A stretch of 53,544 bases of DNA from an uncultured Pseudorhodobacter sp. (GTDB lineage Bacteria > Pseudomonadota > Alphaproteobacteria > Rhodobacterales > Rhodobacteraceae): NCBI GenBank assembly GCA_913062925.1, contig CAJXWJ010000018.1:1-53544 (forward strand), read 5' to 3'. Below the pieces are notes generated by a model. It was not told where the DNA came from. It ran no database searches and worked only from the letters and a program-made list of their open reading frames with translations. Position numbers and translations under genes: made by a program. Positions 43,740 through 53,544 of this stretch are shown here, in pieces (positions within the stretch are counted from its first letter, which is position 1; the number at the start of each line of letters is the position of its first letter).

Positions 43740-44954
43740 ATGACCAAAATTAAGGTGGCGAATCCTGTCGTTGAACTCGACGGCGATGAAATGACCCGCA
43801 TTATCTGGGATTTTATCAAAAAGAAGTTGATCCTGCCCTATCTTGATCTGGATCTGAAATATTACGATCTGGGCATCGAAGAACGCGACCGCACCAATGA
43901 CCAGATCACCATCGACAGCGCCGAGGCGATCAAGAAATACGGCGTTGGCGTCAAATGCGCGACCATCACCCCAGACGAACAGCGGGTTGAAGAGTTCGGC
44001 CTGAAACAAATGTGGCGCTCGCCCAATGGCACCATCCGCAACATCCTTGGCGGTGTGATCTTTCGCGAACCGATCATCTGCAAAAACGTGCCGCGGCTTG
44101 TGCCGGGCTGGACCAAACCCATCGTGATCGGCCGCCACGCCTTTGGTGACCAATATCGCGCCACCGATTTTCACTTTCCCGGGGCCGGCAAGCTGACGAT
44201 GAAATTTGTCGGCGAAGACGGCAGCGTGATCGAAAAAGACGTCTACTCCGCGCCCTCGGCCGGCGTCTATATGGGCATGTATAATCTTGACGACAGCATC
44301 ATCGACTTTGCCCGCTCGTCGCTGAACTATGGTCTGCTCAAGGGCTGGCCGGTGTATCTCTCGACCAAAAACACCATCCTCAAGGCCTATGATGGCCGCT
44401 TCAAGGATCTGTTCGCCAAGGTCTATGCCGAAGAATTTGAAGACAAATTCAAAGCCGCCGGCATTCACTACGAACACCGCTTGATCGACGATATGGTGGC
44501 TTCGGCGCTGAAATGGTCGGGGGGCTATGTTTGGGCCTGCAAAAATTATGACGGCGATGTGCAATCTGACACTGTCGCTCAGGGCTTTGGCAGCCTTGGG
44601 CTAATGACCTCGGTGCTGATGACGCCCGATGGCAAGATTGTTGAGGCAGAGGCCGCCCATGGCACCGTGACGCGGCATTATCGCCAGCATCAAAAGGGTC
44701 AGGCGACCTCGACAAATTCGATCGCCTCGATCTTCGCTTGGTCAGGCGGGCTGAAGCATCGCGCCAAGCTTGACGACAACGAGGCGCTGATGCGCTTTGC
44801 CGCCACCTTGGAAAAAGTCACCGTCGCCACGGTCGAGGATGGCTTTATGACCAAGGATCTGGCGCTGCTGGTTGGCCCCGATCAGAAATGGCTGACCACG
44901 ATGGGCTATTTGGAAAAGGTTGACGAATATCTGAACAAAGCCTTGGTGGGCTAA
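43740..44954 (+). CDS. icd: NADP-dependent isocitrate dehydrogenase
   Basis: This 404-residue TCA-cycle enzyme oxidises isocitrate to 2-oxoglutarate and CO2. Hallmarks are [18 protein letters not shown] at the start, [13 protein letters not shown] (isocitrate loop), [15 protein letters not shown] and the [28 protein letters not shown] metal/substrate region. This wording is the eukaryote-like subfamily II, the form common in alphaproteobacteria, not the E. coli type. AAGGGG precedes ATG 43740. It is monocistronic, with terminators on both sides. Confidence 0.98.
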   Translation: MTKIKVANPVVELDGDEMTRIIWDFIKKKLILPYLDLDLKYYDLGIEERDRTNDQITIDSAEAIKKYGVGVKCATITPDEQRVEEFGLKQMWRSPNGTIRNILGGVIFREPIICKNVPRLVPGWTKPIVIGRHAFGDQYRATDFHFPGAGKLTMKFVGEDGSVIEKDVYSAPSAGVYMGMYNLDDSIIDFARSSLNYGLLKGWPVYLSTKNTILKAYDGRFKDLFAKVYAEEFEDKFKAAGIHYEHRLIDDMVASALKWSGGYVWACKNYDGDVQSDTVAQGFGSLGLMTSVLMTPDGKIVEAEAAHGTVTRHYRQHQKGQATSTNSIASIFAWSGGLKHRAKLDDNEALMRFAATLEKVTVATVEDGFMTKDLALLVGPDQKWLTTMGYLEKVDEYLNKALVG

Positions 44955-44960
44955 AGACAT

Positions 44961-44992
44961 CGGGCCGGCCACTGTGCCGGCCCGTTTTTTTT
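44961..44992 (+). terminator. Rho-independent terminator of icd
   Basis: CGGGCCGGC, a 6-nt loop and GCCGGCCCG (9-bp stem) are followed by eight T. Confidence 0.95.
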
Positions 44993-45002
44993 CACAGCAC
45001 GC

Positions 45003-45827
45003 CTATTTGGGCAAAAACAGACGATCATTCGGCCCCAGCGCCTGCGCGTGATAGCCAAAGCCCTCAAGATACACGCTGACCGCATCCAAAAGCTGTTCGC
45101 GCGGCAGACATTCTACCCAAAGCGCTGGCTGGCGCTGGCGCAAAATGCCCTCGGCCCCCATCAGCACCTCCATCTGCATGCCTTCGACGTCAATCTTAAT
45201 CAGATCAAGATCGGCCAGATCGTCGGCTTCAAGCACATCATCCAGTGCAAAAAGCGCAACCGTGCCGTCTTTTTTCGCGCGATAGGTGGTTGCCCCCAGA
45301 TTGCGTGGATTGAAGCGCGCCATCTCGCCAAAGCCAGTTTCCGCACCAAGCAGACAGTTATAGGCCAGCACCCGATCTTCGATCTGGTTCAGAACGATGG
45401 TGTCGCACAGCGTGGCATAGGCATGCGGCATCGGCTCGAAGGCCAGTACCTTGGCGGCCCCCATCACGCGGGTGAAATAGGCGGTGTGATTGCCAATATT
45501 GGCACCGATATCGCAAACAATCGAGCGCGGTCCGATCAGGCCAAAGGTCTCAAGCTGGGCCAATTGCCTCGCCTCGTAAAAGCTGCGGGTCTTTAGAATC
45601 ACCCTTTGTAGATAGTCTTCCTGCGCATCGGGCAATGACAGCGCCACGCGGGTTGCGCGCGGGCCGTTAAAGCGCAGAATATGCCCGGCCTCAAGCAAAG
45701 CCACCCGTTGCAACAGCAGCTGATCCTCGATCTGCCGGCTCAACAGATCCAATTTCGTCTCGAGAGGTGTCAGATCAAAGCTGTCGTCGCGCGGCACTGC
45801 GGAAATTTGCGCCTGTCTGACTGCCAT
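45003..45827 (-). CDS. FkbM-family methyltransferase
   Basis: This 274-residue protein has an N-terminal helical stretch (LTPLETKLDLLSRQIEDQLLLQ) and a class I methyltransferase core: IVCDIGANIGNHTAYF, VLAFEPMP, and DLIKIDVEGMQMEVLMG. It is a paralogue of the FkbM gene in the suf operon. ATG 45827 has GAGGG upstream; ATG 45872 lacks one. It is transcribed alone, converging on icd and diverging from typA. The substrate is unknown; family members often methylate polysaccharides or lipids. Confidence 0.83.
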   Translation of the reverse strand: MAVRQAQISAVPRDDSFDLTPLETKLDLLSRQIEDQLLLQRVALLEAGHILRFNGPRATRVALSLPDAQEDYLQRVILKTRSFYEARQLAQLETFGLIGPRSIVCDIGANIGNHTAYFTRVMGAAKVLAFEPMPHAYATLCDTIVLNQIEDRVLAYNCLLGAETGFGEMARFNPRNLGATTYRAKKDGTVALFALDDVLEADDLADLDLIKIDVEGMQMEVLMGAEGILRQRQPALWVECLPREQLLDAVSVYLEGFGYHAQALGPNDRLFLPK

Positions 45828-45943
45828 ATGTTCCCTCTTGCGCCTGTTTCGAACAGCCTGACCCGCAACCATGGTCGAAAAACGGCAAAGTTAAGATAAA
45901 TCTGGTGCAACCGAGGGTCTGTCTCGATTTTTTGGGCCAAAAT

Positions 45944-45981
45944 CCAAGCGCAGCCGCGCCAAAGCCACGCATTGCGCTTGG
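45944..45981. other. Inverted repeat upstream of typA
   Basis: The perfect 9-bp arms CCAAGCGCA and TGCGCTTGG are separated by 20 nt. AAAA precedes the left arm and TTTT follows the right, so it could act as a terminator or RNA hairpin on either strand. It lies in the 244-bp region between divergent FkbM and typA; no clear promoter was assigned there. Confidence 0.45.
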
Positions 45982-46071
45982 TTTTCGTAAACTTCCAAGG
46001 TTCCTCTGGCCTTTCCGCGCAGTCTGGGGTATCGCGCGGATCAAAGCTGACAAATGAAAGTGACCCTCCCG

Positions 46072-47889
46072 ATGGAGCTCCGCAACATCGCCATTATCGC
46101 GCACGTCGACCATGGCAAGACCACCCTCGTTGACGAACTGCTCAAGCAGTCCGGTTCGTTCCGTGAAAACCAAGCCGTTTCCGAACGCGCGATGGACAGC
46201 AACGACATCGAACGCGAGCGTGGCATCACCATTCTTGCCAAATGTACCTCGCTGGAATGGCAAGGCCTGCGCATCAATATCGTCGACACCCCCGGTCACG
46301 CCGACTTTGGTGGCGAAGTTGAGCGGATTTTGTCGATGGTTGACGGTGTGGTTTTGCTGGTGGATGCGGCTGAAGGCCCGATGCCACAGACCAAATTCGT
46401 GACCGCAAAGGCGCTTGCGCTGGGTCTGCGTCCGATTGTGGTTCTGAACAAAGTCGATAAGCCTGATGCAGAACCTGCGCGCGCGCTGAACGAAGTGTTC
46501 GACCTGTTTGCCAACCTTGGCGCCGACGACGATCAGCTTGATTTCCCAGTGCTTTACGCCTCGGGTCGCGCTGGTTGGGCGGACGCAGAGCTTGACGGTC
46601 CGCGCAAGGATCTGAATGCGCTTTATGATCTGGTGGTAAGCCATGTCAAAGAGCCAAAGCAGCTGTCGCGCCGCGACGAGCCGTTCCAAATGCTGGCGAC
46701 CACGCTTTCGGCTGACCCGTTTATCGGCCGTATTCTGACCGGCCGCGTCGAGGCAGGCACCCTGCGTGCTGGCGAAACCATCAAGGCGCTGTCGCGCGAT
46801 GGCACCAAGATCGAACAGTTCCGCGTGTCGAAGGTTTTGGCCTTCCGCGGTCTGGTTCAGACCCCGATTGATGCCGCAGAGGCTGGCGATATCGTCACCT
46901 TGGCCGGCATGACCAAGGCAACCGTGGCCGATACGCTGTGCGCTTTGGAAGTGGACGTCGCCATCCCCGCACAGCCGATTGACCCGCCGACGATTTCGGT
47001 GACCTTTGGCATCAACGACTCGCCTTTGGCAGGCAAAGAAGGCTCTAAGGTTCAGTCGCGCGTGATCCGCGAACGTCTGATGCGCGAAGCCGAAGTCAAC
47101 GTCGCGATCAAAATCTCGGACACCCCCGGCGGTGACGCCTTTGAAGTCGCCGGTCGTGGCGAATTGCAGATGGGCGTGTTGATCGAGAACATGCGCCGCG
47201 AAGGCTTCGAGCTGTCGATCTCGCGTCCAAAGGTGATCTTCCAAGACATCGACGGCGTGAAATCCGAGCCTATCGAAGAAGTCACCATCGACGTTGATGA
47301 CGAATATACCGGCGCTGTGATCGAGAAAATCACCGGTCCGCGTAAGGGCGATCTGGTCGAGATGAAGCCCGCAGGCGTTGGCAAGACCCGCATCATCGCG
47401 CATGTGCCTTCGCGCGGTCTGATCGGCTATCATGGCCAGTTCATGACCGACACCCGCGGCACCGGCGTGTTGAACCGCGTGTTCCACGGCTGGGCACCGC
47501 ACAAGGGTGCGATCGAAGGCCGTCGCCAAGGCGTGCTGATTTCGATGGAAACCGGTATTTCGGTGGCCTATGCGATGTGGAAACTGGAAGACCGCGGCCA
47601 CTTCTTTATTGGCGTGCAAGAACCGGTTTACACCGGCATGATCATCGGCGAACACAGCCGTGACAACGATCTGGAAGTGAACCCGCTGAAGGGCAAACAG
47701 CTGACCAACGTCCGCGCCTCGGGCACCGACGAAGCTGTGCGTCTGACCACGCCGGTGAAACTGTCGCTGGAACAGTGCATCGCCTATATCGACGATGACG
47801 AACTGGTTGAAGTGACGCCAAAATCGGTGCGGATGCGCAAACGTTTCTTGGATAGCACCGAGCGTAAGCGCAACAAGAGCAAAGACTAA
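46072..47889 (+). CDS. typA: Ribosome-associated translational GTPase TypA/BipA
   Basis: This 605-residue GTPase has G1 AHVDHGKTT (10-18), switch [10 protein letters not shown]3 DTPGHADF, G4 [10 protein letters not shown] and G5 [12 protein letters not shown]-like domains III and V follow, with the TypA-specific C-terminal domain ([28 protein letters not shown]). TypA binds ribosomes in stress and cold and aids subunit assembly. ATG 46072 ([11 protein letters not shown]) is the family start; ATG 46054 in frame would add six residues. Neither has a strong ribosome site. Confidence 0.97.
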   Translation: MELRNIAIIAHVDHGKTTLVDELLKQSGSFRENQAVSERAMDSNDIERERGITILAKCTSLEWQGLRINIVDTPGHADFGGEVERILSMVDGVVLLVDAAEGPMPQTKFVTAKALALGLRPIVVLNKVDKPDAEPARALNEVFDLFANLGADDDQLDFPVLYASGRAGWADAELDGPRKDLNALYDLVVSHVKEPKQLSRRDEPFQMLATTLSADPFIGRILTGRVEAGTLRAGETIKALSRDGTKIEQFRVSKVLAFRGLVQTPIDAAEAGDIVTLAGMTKATVADTLCALEVDVAIPAQPIDPPTISVTFGINDSPLAGKEGSKVQSRVIRERLMREAEVNVAIKISDTPGGDAFEVAGRGELQMGVLIENMRREGFELSISRPKVIFQDIDGVKSEPIEEVTIDVDDEYTGAVIEKITGPRKGDLVEMKPAGVGKTRIIAHVPSRGLIGYHGQFMTDTRGTGVLNRVFHGWAPHKGAIEGRRQGVLISMETGISVAYAMWKLEDRGHFFIGVQEPVYTGMIIGEHSRDNDLEVNPLKGKQLTNVRASGTDEAVRLTTPVKLSLEQCIAYIDDDELVEVTPKSVRMRKRFLDSTERKRNKSKD

Positions 47890-47900
47890 AACAAAGAAAA

Positions 47901-47924
47901 ACCGCCCCTCGGGGCGGTTTTTTT
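47901..47924 (+). terminator. Rho-independent terminator of typA
   Basis: ACCGCCC, CTCG and GGGCGGT form a 7-bp stem followed by T7, 11 nt after the typA stop. Confidence 0.95.
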
Positions 47925-47945
47925 ACAGGCTGTGGCAGGGTCGGC

Positions 47946-48740
47946 TTAGGCGGCCAAAGCCAGCCTGCAGGGGCGAAAATCTTCCACCGTTACGGTTTCG
48001 CCGTCAAATGTCGAAAAGCTTGCGCTGGCAATCTCGGTCCAATCGCCCTGCCCATCCTCAAGCGGCTCTGAGACCACCGCCATGCCCTGACGCGTTTCGG
48101 AATAGCGGTAGTAAAGCGATGGCACCTGTTCGTCGCTGGAATAGCGCACCGCATAAAGCTTTTTGCCGTCCGACAAGGCCGCCGTCATCCGCAGATAGGG
48201 CGCTGCCCCCTTGGCCTTGGCAATCGAGATAAACCGCGCCGCAGCCCGTTCCAGCGCGCCACGCGGATCGGCGTCCAACCCCTCGCCCAAGGCCACCAGA
48301 AACAGCGCCTCGGAATCGGTGGCACCTTTGCGGTCGCTATAAAGCTCTTCCGGGATCATCATTTCAGCATCGCGGCGGAACTTTTCAAAGCCGCCGATCT
48401 GGCCGTTGTGCATGAACGACCAAGTGCCATGCGCAAAGGGATGGCAATTGTTGCGGCTGGTCGCGGTGCCGGTCGAGGCGCGCACATGCGCCATAAACAG
48501 ATGCGATTTCACCTGCGCGGTCAGGCTTTTCAGGTTCGGATCCGACCAAGCCGGCAGCACATCGCGGTAAAGCCCGGGCTCTGCGCGCTCGCCGTACCAA
48601 GCAAGCCCAAAGCCATCAGCATTGATCGCCGAATTGCACTGGGTGGCGCAATGGCTTTGATGGATCAAGGAATGGCCCGGGCGACTGACGATCTCTTCCA
48701 GAAAAATCGGAGTGCCAATATAGGCTGCCCAGCGACACAT
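47946..48740 (-). CDS. Class II glutamine amidotransferase domain protein (YafJ/EgtC-like)
   Basis: This 264-residue protein is a stand-alone Ntn-type glutaminase. The nucleophile is Cys2 after Met removal (MCRWAAYIG). NADGFGLAWYG, FMAHVRASTGTATSRNNCHPF and WSFMHNGQIGGF are the glutamine-binding segments, and ATDSEALF is also conserved. The homologue EgtC acts in ergothioneine synthesis, but no other egt gene is nearby, so the role stays open. It is transcribed alone. Confidence 0.9.
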   Translation of the reverse strand: MCRWAAYIGTPIFLEEIVSRPGHSLIHQSHCATQCNSAINADGFGLAWYGERAEPGLYRDVLPAWSDPNLKSLTAQVKSHLFMAHVRASTGTATSRNNCHPFAHGTWSFMHNGQIGGFEKFRRDAEMMIPEELYSDRKGATDSEALFLVALGEGLDADPRGALERAAARFISIAKAKGAAPYLRMTAALSDGKKLYAVRYSSDEQVPSLYYRYSETRQGMAVVSEPLEDGQGDWTEIASASFSTFDGETVTVEDFRPCRLALAA

Positions 48741-48843
48741 GTGTTAACCCCTTGGTAAGGGACCAGGTTTTAGCATTGGTCCATTTGCGGGAAAGAGTAT
48801 CACAGCCAAGCCGGCGCTCAATACAATTTCCCGCGAAATGCAA

Positions 48844-49137
48844 TCAATCGCCCAGCTCTTCCACCACCATCAGATCGCGCACCGAAGCGCCTTTGGCATG
48901 GGCAAGCGCTGCTTGATAGTCGGGCGAATGATAGCAGGCCACCGCCGCCTCAAGGCTTGGAAAGCGCGCGACGACATTGCGCGCGCGCTCGTTGCCCTCA
49001 AGCTGGACATAGCGGCCACCGCGGGCCAGAAACACCCCGCCGTGGGCCGCAATCGCGGGGCCAGCCCCTGTGGCATAGCGGCCATAGGCCTCGGCGTCGG
49101 TGACATCGACATGGGCAATCCACAAGGCAGTTGGCAT
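48844..49137 (-). CDS. DUF1330 family protein
   Basis: This 97-residue protein has the ferredoxin-like-fold DUF1330 pattern: MPTALWIAHVDVTDAEAYGRY at the start, HGGVFLARGGRY in the middle, and ARNVVARFPSLEAAVACYHSPDYQAA. The function is not established. ATG 49137 lies 1 nt past the alaS stop with GGAGG 7 nt upstream (inside the end of alaS), so it is co-expressed with alaS. Confidence 0.88.
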   Translation of the reverse strand: MPTALWIAHVDVTDAEAYGRYATGAGPAIAAHGGVFLARGGRYVQLEGNERARNVVARFPSLEAAVACYHSPDYQAALAHAKGASVRDLMVVEELGD

Positions 49138-49138
49138 T

Positions 49139-51793
49139 CTAGGCCTCCAGCGCTGCGTGAACGGCTGCAATCGCGGCATCGGCCAGCGCGATATCTGCGC
49201 CGCCCGCCTGCGCCATATCTGGCCTGCCACCGCCGCCCTTGCCGCCAAGCGCCTCGGCCGCAGCTTTGACCAGCGTTACCGCCGAAATCCGCGCGGTCAT
49301 ATCCGCCGTCACGCCAGCCGCCACCGCAGGTTTCGCCCCGGTATCGGCAATCAGCACCACTGCGCCCGAGCCGATCTGCGCCTTCATCTCGTCAATCAGC
49401 GCCGGAAGATCCTTGCCCGAGACGCCACTCAGCACCTGCGCAATCAGCTTTACGCCGTTGATTTCCTTGATCTCTGGGCCACCCGACTTGCCACCCATCG
49501 CCAACTCGCGGCGCAGTTGCGCCACCTCATTGGCCAAAGCGCGCCGCTCGTCTTGCAAGGCTTTAACGCGGTCCAGCACATCGCCCGCATGGGTTTTCAG
49601 CGCCGTCGCCACATCCGACAGGCGGGCGTCTTGCGCGCGCAAATGGTCAAGTGCCGCCTGCCCCGTCAGTGCCTCAATCCGGCGCACGCCCGAAGACGAG
49701 GCGCTTTCGCTGAGCAAAACAAAGGCGCCAATATCGCCGGTGCGCTTGACATGGGTGCCGCCGCAAAGCTCGAGGCTATAGGTGCGCCCGTCGCTGCCCT
49801 TGCCCGAACCGTCCAGCTGCCCCATCGAGACCACGCGGACCTCATCGCCATATTTCTCGCCAAACAGCGCCTGCGCGCCCAAGGCCCGCGCGTCATCAGG
49901 CGTCATGATCCGGGTGTCCACGGCGGTGTTCTGCCGCACAAAGGCGTTGACCTCGGCCTCGACCGTGCCGATTTCGGCAGCAGTCATGCCTTGGCTGTGG
50001 CTGAAGTCAAAGCGCAAACGATCTGGCGCGTTCAAGCTGCCACGCTGGGCGACATGATCGCCCAAAGCGCGCCGCAGCGCCTCGTGCAGCAGGTGGGTGA
50101 CCGAATGGTTGGCCTGAATAGAGGCGCGCCGCGCATGGCTGACCTCGAGCTTGGCGGCCTGACCGCGCAGGATGCTGCCTTCGATCACAGTGCCCAAGTG
50201 AATGAAAACGCCCGCAGTTTTCTTGGTATCGGTGACTTCAACCAAACCTGTTGCCGTGCGGATAAAGCCGGTATCGCCGACCTGACCGCCGCTTTCTGCA
50301 TAGAACGGCGTCTGGTTCACCATGACTTGTACGTTCGTGCCAGTGACTGCATCGCCAATTTGCGCGCCGTCGCGCACCAAGGCCAGCACCTCGCCCTCGG
50401 CGGTTTCAGTGTCATAGCCAAGGAATTCGGTCACGCCCTTGTCTTGCGCAAGCTCGAACCAGATATTGGCGTCAGTCGCCTCGCCCGAACCGACCCAAGC
50501 CGCGCGCGCTTTCTTGCGCTGCTCGTCCATCGCGGTCTCGAAGCCCTGCACGTCGACGCCGCGCCCCTTTTCGCGCAGCGCGTCCTGCGTCAGATCCAAG
50601 GGGAAGCCGTAGGTGTCATAAAGCTTGAACGCTGCCGGGCCGGGCAGATCGCCGCCCTCGGGAATACGCTCCAGCTCGTCGTCCAGCAGCTTGAGGCCCC
50701 GGTCAAGCGTGGTGCGGAACCGGCTTTCCTCGAGCCGCAGCGTCTCTTCGATCATGCTTTGCGCGCGGCCCAATTCGGGATAGGCCGCCCCCATTTGCCG
50801 CACCAAAGTCGGCACCAGCTTGTGCATCACCGGATCTTGCGCGCCCAACATATGCGCGTGGCGCATGGCGCGGCGCATAATCCGGCGCAGCACATAACCG
50901 CGCCCCTCATTCGACGGCATCACACCATCGGCAATCAGGAAAGAGGTCGAGCGCAAGTGGTCGGCAATGACGCGGTGGTGCATTTTGCCCGGACCATCCG
51001 GATCGGCACTGGTCGCATGCGCCGAAGCCTCGATCAGGCTGCGCATCAGATCGGTGTCGTAATTGTCGTGCTTGCCTTGCAAAAGCGCGCCAATCCGCTC
51101 CAGCCCCATGCCGGTGTCGATCGACTGCATCTCAAGCGGGCGCAGGCTGCCATCGGCAAACTGCTCGTTTTGCATGAAAACATTGTTCCAGATTTCAATG
51201 AAACGGTCGCCATCTTCCTCGGCACTGCCCGGAGGGCCGCCCCAGATATGTTCGCCGTGGTCATAGAAAATCTCGGTGCAAGGTCCGCAAGGCCCCGTCG
51301 GCCCCATGCGCCAAAAGTTGTCATCCGAAGCGATGCGGATGATCTTATGCTCGGGCAGACCGGCGATTTTCTTCCAGAAATTGGCGGCTTCGTCATCGGT
51401 GTGATAGACGGTGACCAGAAGCTTATTCTTATCAAGGCCGAAATCTTTGGTCAGCAATTCCCAAGCAAAAGCAATGGCTTGCTCTTTGAAGTAATCGCCA
51501 AAGCTAAAGTTTCCCAGCATCTCGAAAAAGGTGTGGTGCCGCGCGGTATAGCCGACATTGTCAAGATCGTTGTGCTTGCCGCCCGCGCGCACGCATTTTT
51601 GCGCCGTGGTGGCGCGCTTGTAATCGCGGGTCTCGACGCCGGTAAAGGCGTTCTTGAACTGCACCATCCCCGAGTTGGTAAACATCAAGGTCGGATCATT
51701 GCGCGGCACCAAGGGCGAGCTTTCAACGACACGGTGGTCGTTGCGCGCAAAGAAATCGGTGAAGGTCGAGCGGATATCGTTCAACGAAGGCAT
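49139..51793 (-). CDS. alaS: Alanyl-tRNA synthetase
   Basis: This 884-residue class II synthetase charges tRNA-Ala. The catalytic core opens with [41 protein letters not shown] (begins SLNDIRSTF). [15 protein letters not shown] and the GMGLERI segment follow. The editing domain has [13 protein letters not shown] and [13 protein letters not shown] zinc/editing ligands, and a glycine-rich C-terminal domain ([16 protein letters not shown]) is present. ATG 51793 matches the family start (MPSLNDIRS). It follows recA with a terminator between. Confidence 0.98.
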   Translation of the reverse strand: MPSLNDIRSTFTDFFARNDHRVVESSPLVPRNDPTLMFTNSGMVQFKNAFTGVETRDYKRATTAQKCVRAGGKHNDLDNVGYTARHHTFFEMLGNFSFGDYFKEQAIAFAWELLTKDFGLDKNKLLVTVYHTDDEAANFWKKIAGLPEHKIIRIASDDNFWRMGPTGPCGPCTEIFYDHGEHIWGGPPGSAEEDGDRFIEIWNNVFMQNEQFADGSLRPLEMQSIDTGMGLERIGALLQGKHDNYDTDLMRSLIEASAHATSADPDGPGKMHHRVIADHLRSTSFLIADGVMPSNEGRGYVLRRIMRRAMRHAHMLGAQDPVMHKLVPTLVRQMGAAYPELGRAQSMIEETLRLEESRFRTTLDRGLKLLDDELERIPEGGDLPGPAAFKLYDTYGFPLDLTQDALREKGRGVDVQGFETAMDEQRKKARAAWVGSGEATDANIWFELAQDKGVTEFLGYDTETAEGEVLALVRDGAQIGDAVTGTNVQVMVNQTPFYAESGGQVGDTGFIRTATGLVEVTDTKKTAGVFIHLGTVIEGSILRGQAAKLEVSHARRASIQANHSVTHLLHEALRRALGDHVAQRGSLNAPDRLRFDFSHSQGMTAAEIGTVEAEVNAFVRQNTAVDTRIMTPDDARALGAQALFGEKYGDEVRVVSMGQLDGSGKGSDGRTYSLELCGGTHVKRTGDIGAFVLLSESASSSGVRRIEALTGQAALDHLRAQDARLSDVATALKTHAGDVLDRVKALQDERRALANEVAQLRRELAMGGKSGGPEIKEINGVKLIAQVLSGVSGKDLPALIDEMKAQIGSGAVVLIADTGAKPAVAAGVTADMTARISAVTLVKAAAEALGGKGGGGRPDMAQAGGADIALADAAIAAVHAALEA

Positions 51794-51884
51794 AGGTTTG
51801 GCCCCCCAAAAGGCAGAAAAAAGGGTGATTGCGCCCCGTTTATCCCCGCAAGACGGGCCTGTCCACGCCTTGATTGCTTTGCAC

Positions 51885-51924
51885 AAAAAAAGGCCGGAAA
51901 CTCGGGGTTCCGGCCTAGTTTTTT
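51885..51924. terminator. Bidirectional-looking terminator between recA and alaS
   Basis: The 9-bp arms AGGCCGGAA (51891-51899) and TTCCGGCCT (51908-51916) have A-run/T-run flanks on both sides. On the minus strand it would end the recA transcript 18 nt or so after its stop. Confidence 0.92.
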
Positions 51925-51942
51925 AGATCATTTGATCAAGGA

Positions 51943-53010
51943 TCAGTCGTCGAGCAATGCAGTATCCTCGGAGGCCATAGCAAAATCCAAACCATTGGCG
52001 GCGCGGATCTTTTCTTCGATGTCTCGCGCCATCGCAGGGTTTTGCTTTAGGAAGGTTTTCGCATTCTCGCGGCCCTGCCCGATCCGCTCATCGCTGAAGG
52101 AATACCAGCTGCCGGATTTCTCGACCACGCCAGCTTTGACGCCGATATCGACCAACTCGCCCATCTTCGAGATGCCCTCGCCATACATGATGTCGAATTC
52201 CACCTCGCGGAACGGAGGGGCGACTTTGTTCTTCACCACTTTGACGCGGGTCGAGTTGCCAACCACTTCGTCGCGGTCCTTGATCGCGCCGATGCGGCGA
52301 ATATCCAAGCGCACCGAGGCGTAAAACTTCAGCGCATTGCCGCCGGTGGTGGTTTCGGGCGAGCCAAACATCACGCCAATCTTCATGCGGATCTGGTTGA
52401 TAAAGATCACCATGCAATTGCTGCGGCCAATGCTGGCGGTCAGTTTGCGCATGGCTTGGCTCATCAGACGCGCTTGCGAGCCCATCTGCATATCGCCCAT
52501 ATCGCCTTCGATTTCCGATTTCGGCGTCAAAGCTGCGACCGAATCGACCACAATCAGGCTAACAGCCCCCGAGCGCACCAGCGTGTCGACAATCTCCAAA
52601 GCCTGCTCGCCAGTGTCGGGTTGGCTGATCAGCAGCTCGTCCAGATTGACGCCCAGCTTTTTGGCATATTGCGGATCAAGCGCATGTTCAGCGTCAACAA
52701 AGGCGCAAACGCCGCCCTTTTTCTGCGCTTCGGCCACACAATGCAGCGTGAGCGTGGTCTTGCCCGAAGATTCAGGACCATAAATCTCAATAATCCGCCC
52801 CTGCGGCAAACCACCGATGCCCAAAGCAATGTCCAGCCCCAAAGACCCGGTCGAGGTCGCCTCGACATCCATCACCGCATTGTCTTGGCCGAGCTTCATA
52901 ATCGAGCCCTTGCCAAACTGGCGTTCAATCTGTGCCAATGCGCTTTCCAGCGCCTTTGCCTTGTCCATATCGCGCTTCCCGTTCAATTCGAGTAGATTTG
53001 CCGCTGCCAT
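51943..53010 (-). CDS. recA: Recombinase RecA
   Basis: This 355-residue recombinase carries out strand exchange and activates the SOS response. Walker A is GPESSGKTT (78-86), then FVDAEHALD, Walker [12 protein letters not shown], the L2-region [27 protein letters not shown] (starts INQIRMKIG), and the acidic C-terminal tail DTALLDD. ATG 53010 gives [22 protein letters not shown]-like start, normal for the family in this group; an internal ATG 14 codons later is also possible. Downstream of a cckA-like gene and upstream of alaS. Confidence 0.99.
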   Translation of the reverse strand: MAAANLLELNGKRDMDKAKALESALAQIERQFGKGSIMKLGQDNAVMDVEATSTGSLGLDIALGIGGLPQGRIIEIYGPESSGKTTLTLHCVAEAQKKGGVCAFVDAEHALDPQYAKKLGVNLDELLISQPDTGEQALEIVDTLVRSGAVSLIVVDSVAALTPKSEIEGDMGDMQMGSQARLMSQAMRKLTASIGRSNCMVIFINQIRMKIGVMFGSPETTTGGNALKFYASVRLDIRRIGAIKDRDEVVGNSTRVKVVKNKVAPPFREVEFDIMYGEGISKMGELVDIGVKAGVVEKSGSWYSFSDERIGQGRENAKTFLKQNPAMARDIEEKIRAANGLDFAMASEDTALLDD

Positions 53011-53226
53011 TTGCTTTGCCCTTATTCCATGCTTGCATCCAGGCGGCAATCGCCGAAGATGTTCTTGCTTTGTTTGCTATCTATGGGGGTAAAAAGAGAA
53101 CATTTCAATCAAATTGTCACCCATTCACTATTCAGCAGCAAGATTAATGAAGCGTTACCATCGCTGGGCTTTTGGGAGTGTTGCGCAAGATATTTGAAAA
53201 AACATGGGCTTTCTTGGCAAAAACAG
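53011..53226. promoter_or_regulatory. cckA-recA intergenic region with SOS-like and CtrA-like motifs
   Basis: This 216-bp region is AT-rich compared with neighbours. It contains GTTC-N7-GTTT (53061-53075), one base from the alphaproteobacterial LexA box GTTC-N7-GTTC, and TTAA-N7-TTAC (53144-53158), one base from the CtrA half-pair TTAA-N7-TTAA. Both are single near-matches. Confidence 0.4.
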
Positions 53227-53544
53227 TCACTTGCACTGCGCGTGAACGGTCTCTGTTAGGTCTGACAGCGAAAACGGCTTGGCAAGGAAGGTTGAATTCG
53301 GAATCCGCGATTGGCCTTCTGACAGCGATTCTTCGGCATAGCCCGACACAAAAATAACCCGCACCTGCGGTCTTTTTTGCAATGCAATGCGCACCCAAGT
53401 TGGACCATCCATACCCGGCATCACCACATCGGTGACAAAGATATCAATCTGAAGCGTCTCATCTTGCAAAATCTGCAAAGCCGCTTCGGCACTCTCGGCC
53501 TCAAGCACGGTAAAGCCGCGCATCCGCAGGGCGCGGCTGGCGAA
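53227..53544 (-). CDS. cckA: C-terminal receiver domain of a CckA-like hybrid histidine kinase (5' end outside window)
   Basis: Open to the window edge, the last 105 residues form a response-regulator receiver domain. The phospho-acceptor is in FVTDVVMPGMDGPTW; VIFVSGYAEES and LAKPFSLSDL supply the conserved Ser/Thr-side and Lys. GPTW, FVSGYAE and KPFSL are the wording of CckA, the kinase/phosphatase at the head of the CckA-ChpT-CtrA phosphorelay. The kinase part is not visible, so another hybrid kinase remains possible. It precedes recA, as in related genomes. Confidence 0.8.
   Translation of the reverse strand, partial: FASRALRMRGFTVLEAESAEAALQILQDETLQIDIFVTDVVMPGMDGPTWVRIALQKRPQVRVIFVSGYAEESLSEGQSRIPNSTFLAKPFSLSDLTETVHAQCK

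Noticed and set aside
45775-47655. 626-codon minus-strand frame opposite typA
   Set aside because: Antisense shadow of an unmistakable GTPase gene, with no recognisable motif.
48785-48838. Widely spaced inverted repeat GCGGGAAA...TTTCCCGC near the amidotransferase gene
   Set aside because: Arms are about 35 nt apart with no T-run or clear promoter relation; too weak to call.
49100-52324. 1074-codon open frame on the plus strand opposite alaS and the end of recA
   Set aside because: It is antisense to two certain genes. Its translation is rich in Arg, His and Gln with no domain, as expected from high-GC antisense frames.
53011-53259. Short plus-strand frame between cckA-like gene and recA
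   Set aside because: No ribosome site; it overlaps the recA regulatory region and the end of the kinase gene.

Overview
The window is high-GC chromosomal DNA from an alphaproteobacterium. It most resembles a member of the Rhodobacteraceae (Rhodobacter/Roseobacter lineage). Support for this: the gene orders dnaB-alr-mlaEF-pqiA-radA-cvpA-purF and cckA-recA-alaS, an isc-suf operon headed by an IscR-type regulator without the usual cluster cysteines, Irr-box-like palindromes, and a dispersed intergenic element of the 'TTTCATCTTGGC...AAATATCC' kind. I see no prophage, insertion sequence, CRISPR array or plasmid gene. Genes are tightly packed, many starts overlap the preceding stop (ATGA, TTGA, GTGA), and no gene-free stretch exceeds 300 bp.

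Layout. 1-11 kb is housekeeping: the end of dnaB, a P1B-4 metal ATPase, alr, an MlaE/MlaF lipid-transport pair, small membrane proteins, radA, cvpA and purF. 10.5-13.5 kb holds accessory enzymes (sulfotransferase-like, SDR, GST, PLP-dependent lyase). 13.6-23.5 kb is a minus-strand catabolic operon with two dimethylglycine/sarcosine-dehydrogenase-like flavoproteins, a non-pyrrolysine MttB-family methyltransferase, an aldehyde dehydrogenase and a beta-hydroxyacid dehydrogenase. A divergent LysR gene follows, with a textbook LysR box centred about 65 bp upstream of the predicted operon start site. 23.5-30 kb is the histidine-utilisation locus: hutF-hutC diverge from hutI-hutH-hutU around a perfect palindrome that overlaps both promoters. 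The HutF route should need an N-formylglutamate deformylase (HutG), which is not in the window. 30-33 kb has a flavin-reductase-like gene, a PHP phosphoesterase, an SqrR/BigR-type persulfide-sensing repressor, an SDR and tRNA-Arg(CCG).

33.2-42 kb is the isc-suf iron-sulfur assembly operon (minus strand): iscR, a cysteine desulfurase, sufB, two methyltransferase-like genes, sufC, sufD, two Yip1-like membrane proteins and sufS. Its promoter carries an Irr-box-like palindrome over the -10 and a second palindrome over the -35. A second Irr-box-like palindrome lies inside the cysteine desulfurase gene, in a short AT-rich island of rare codons. This candidate internal control element is the most interesting signal in the window. 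42-53.5 kb returns to core functions: a hydrolase/HD-nucleotidase operon, icd, an FkbM methyltransferase, typA, a class II amidotransferase, a DUF1330 protein, alaS, recA and the 3' end of a cckA-like hybrid kinase.

All calls come from reading translations and motifs by eye; no database search was run.
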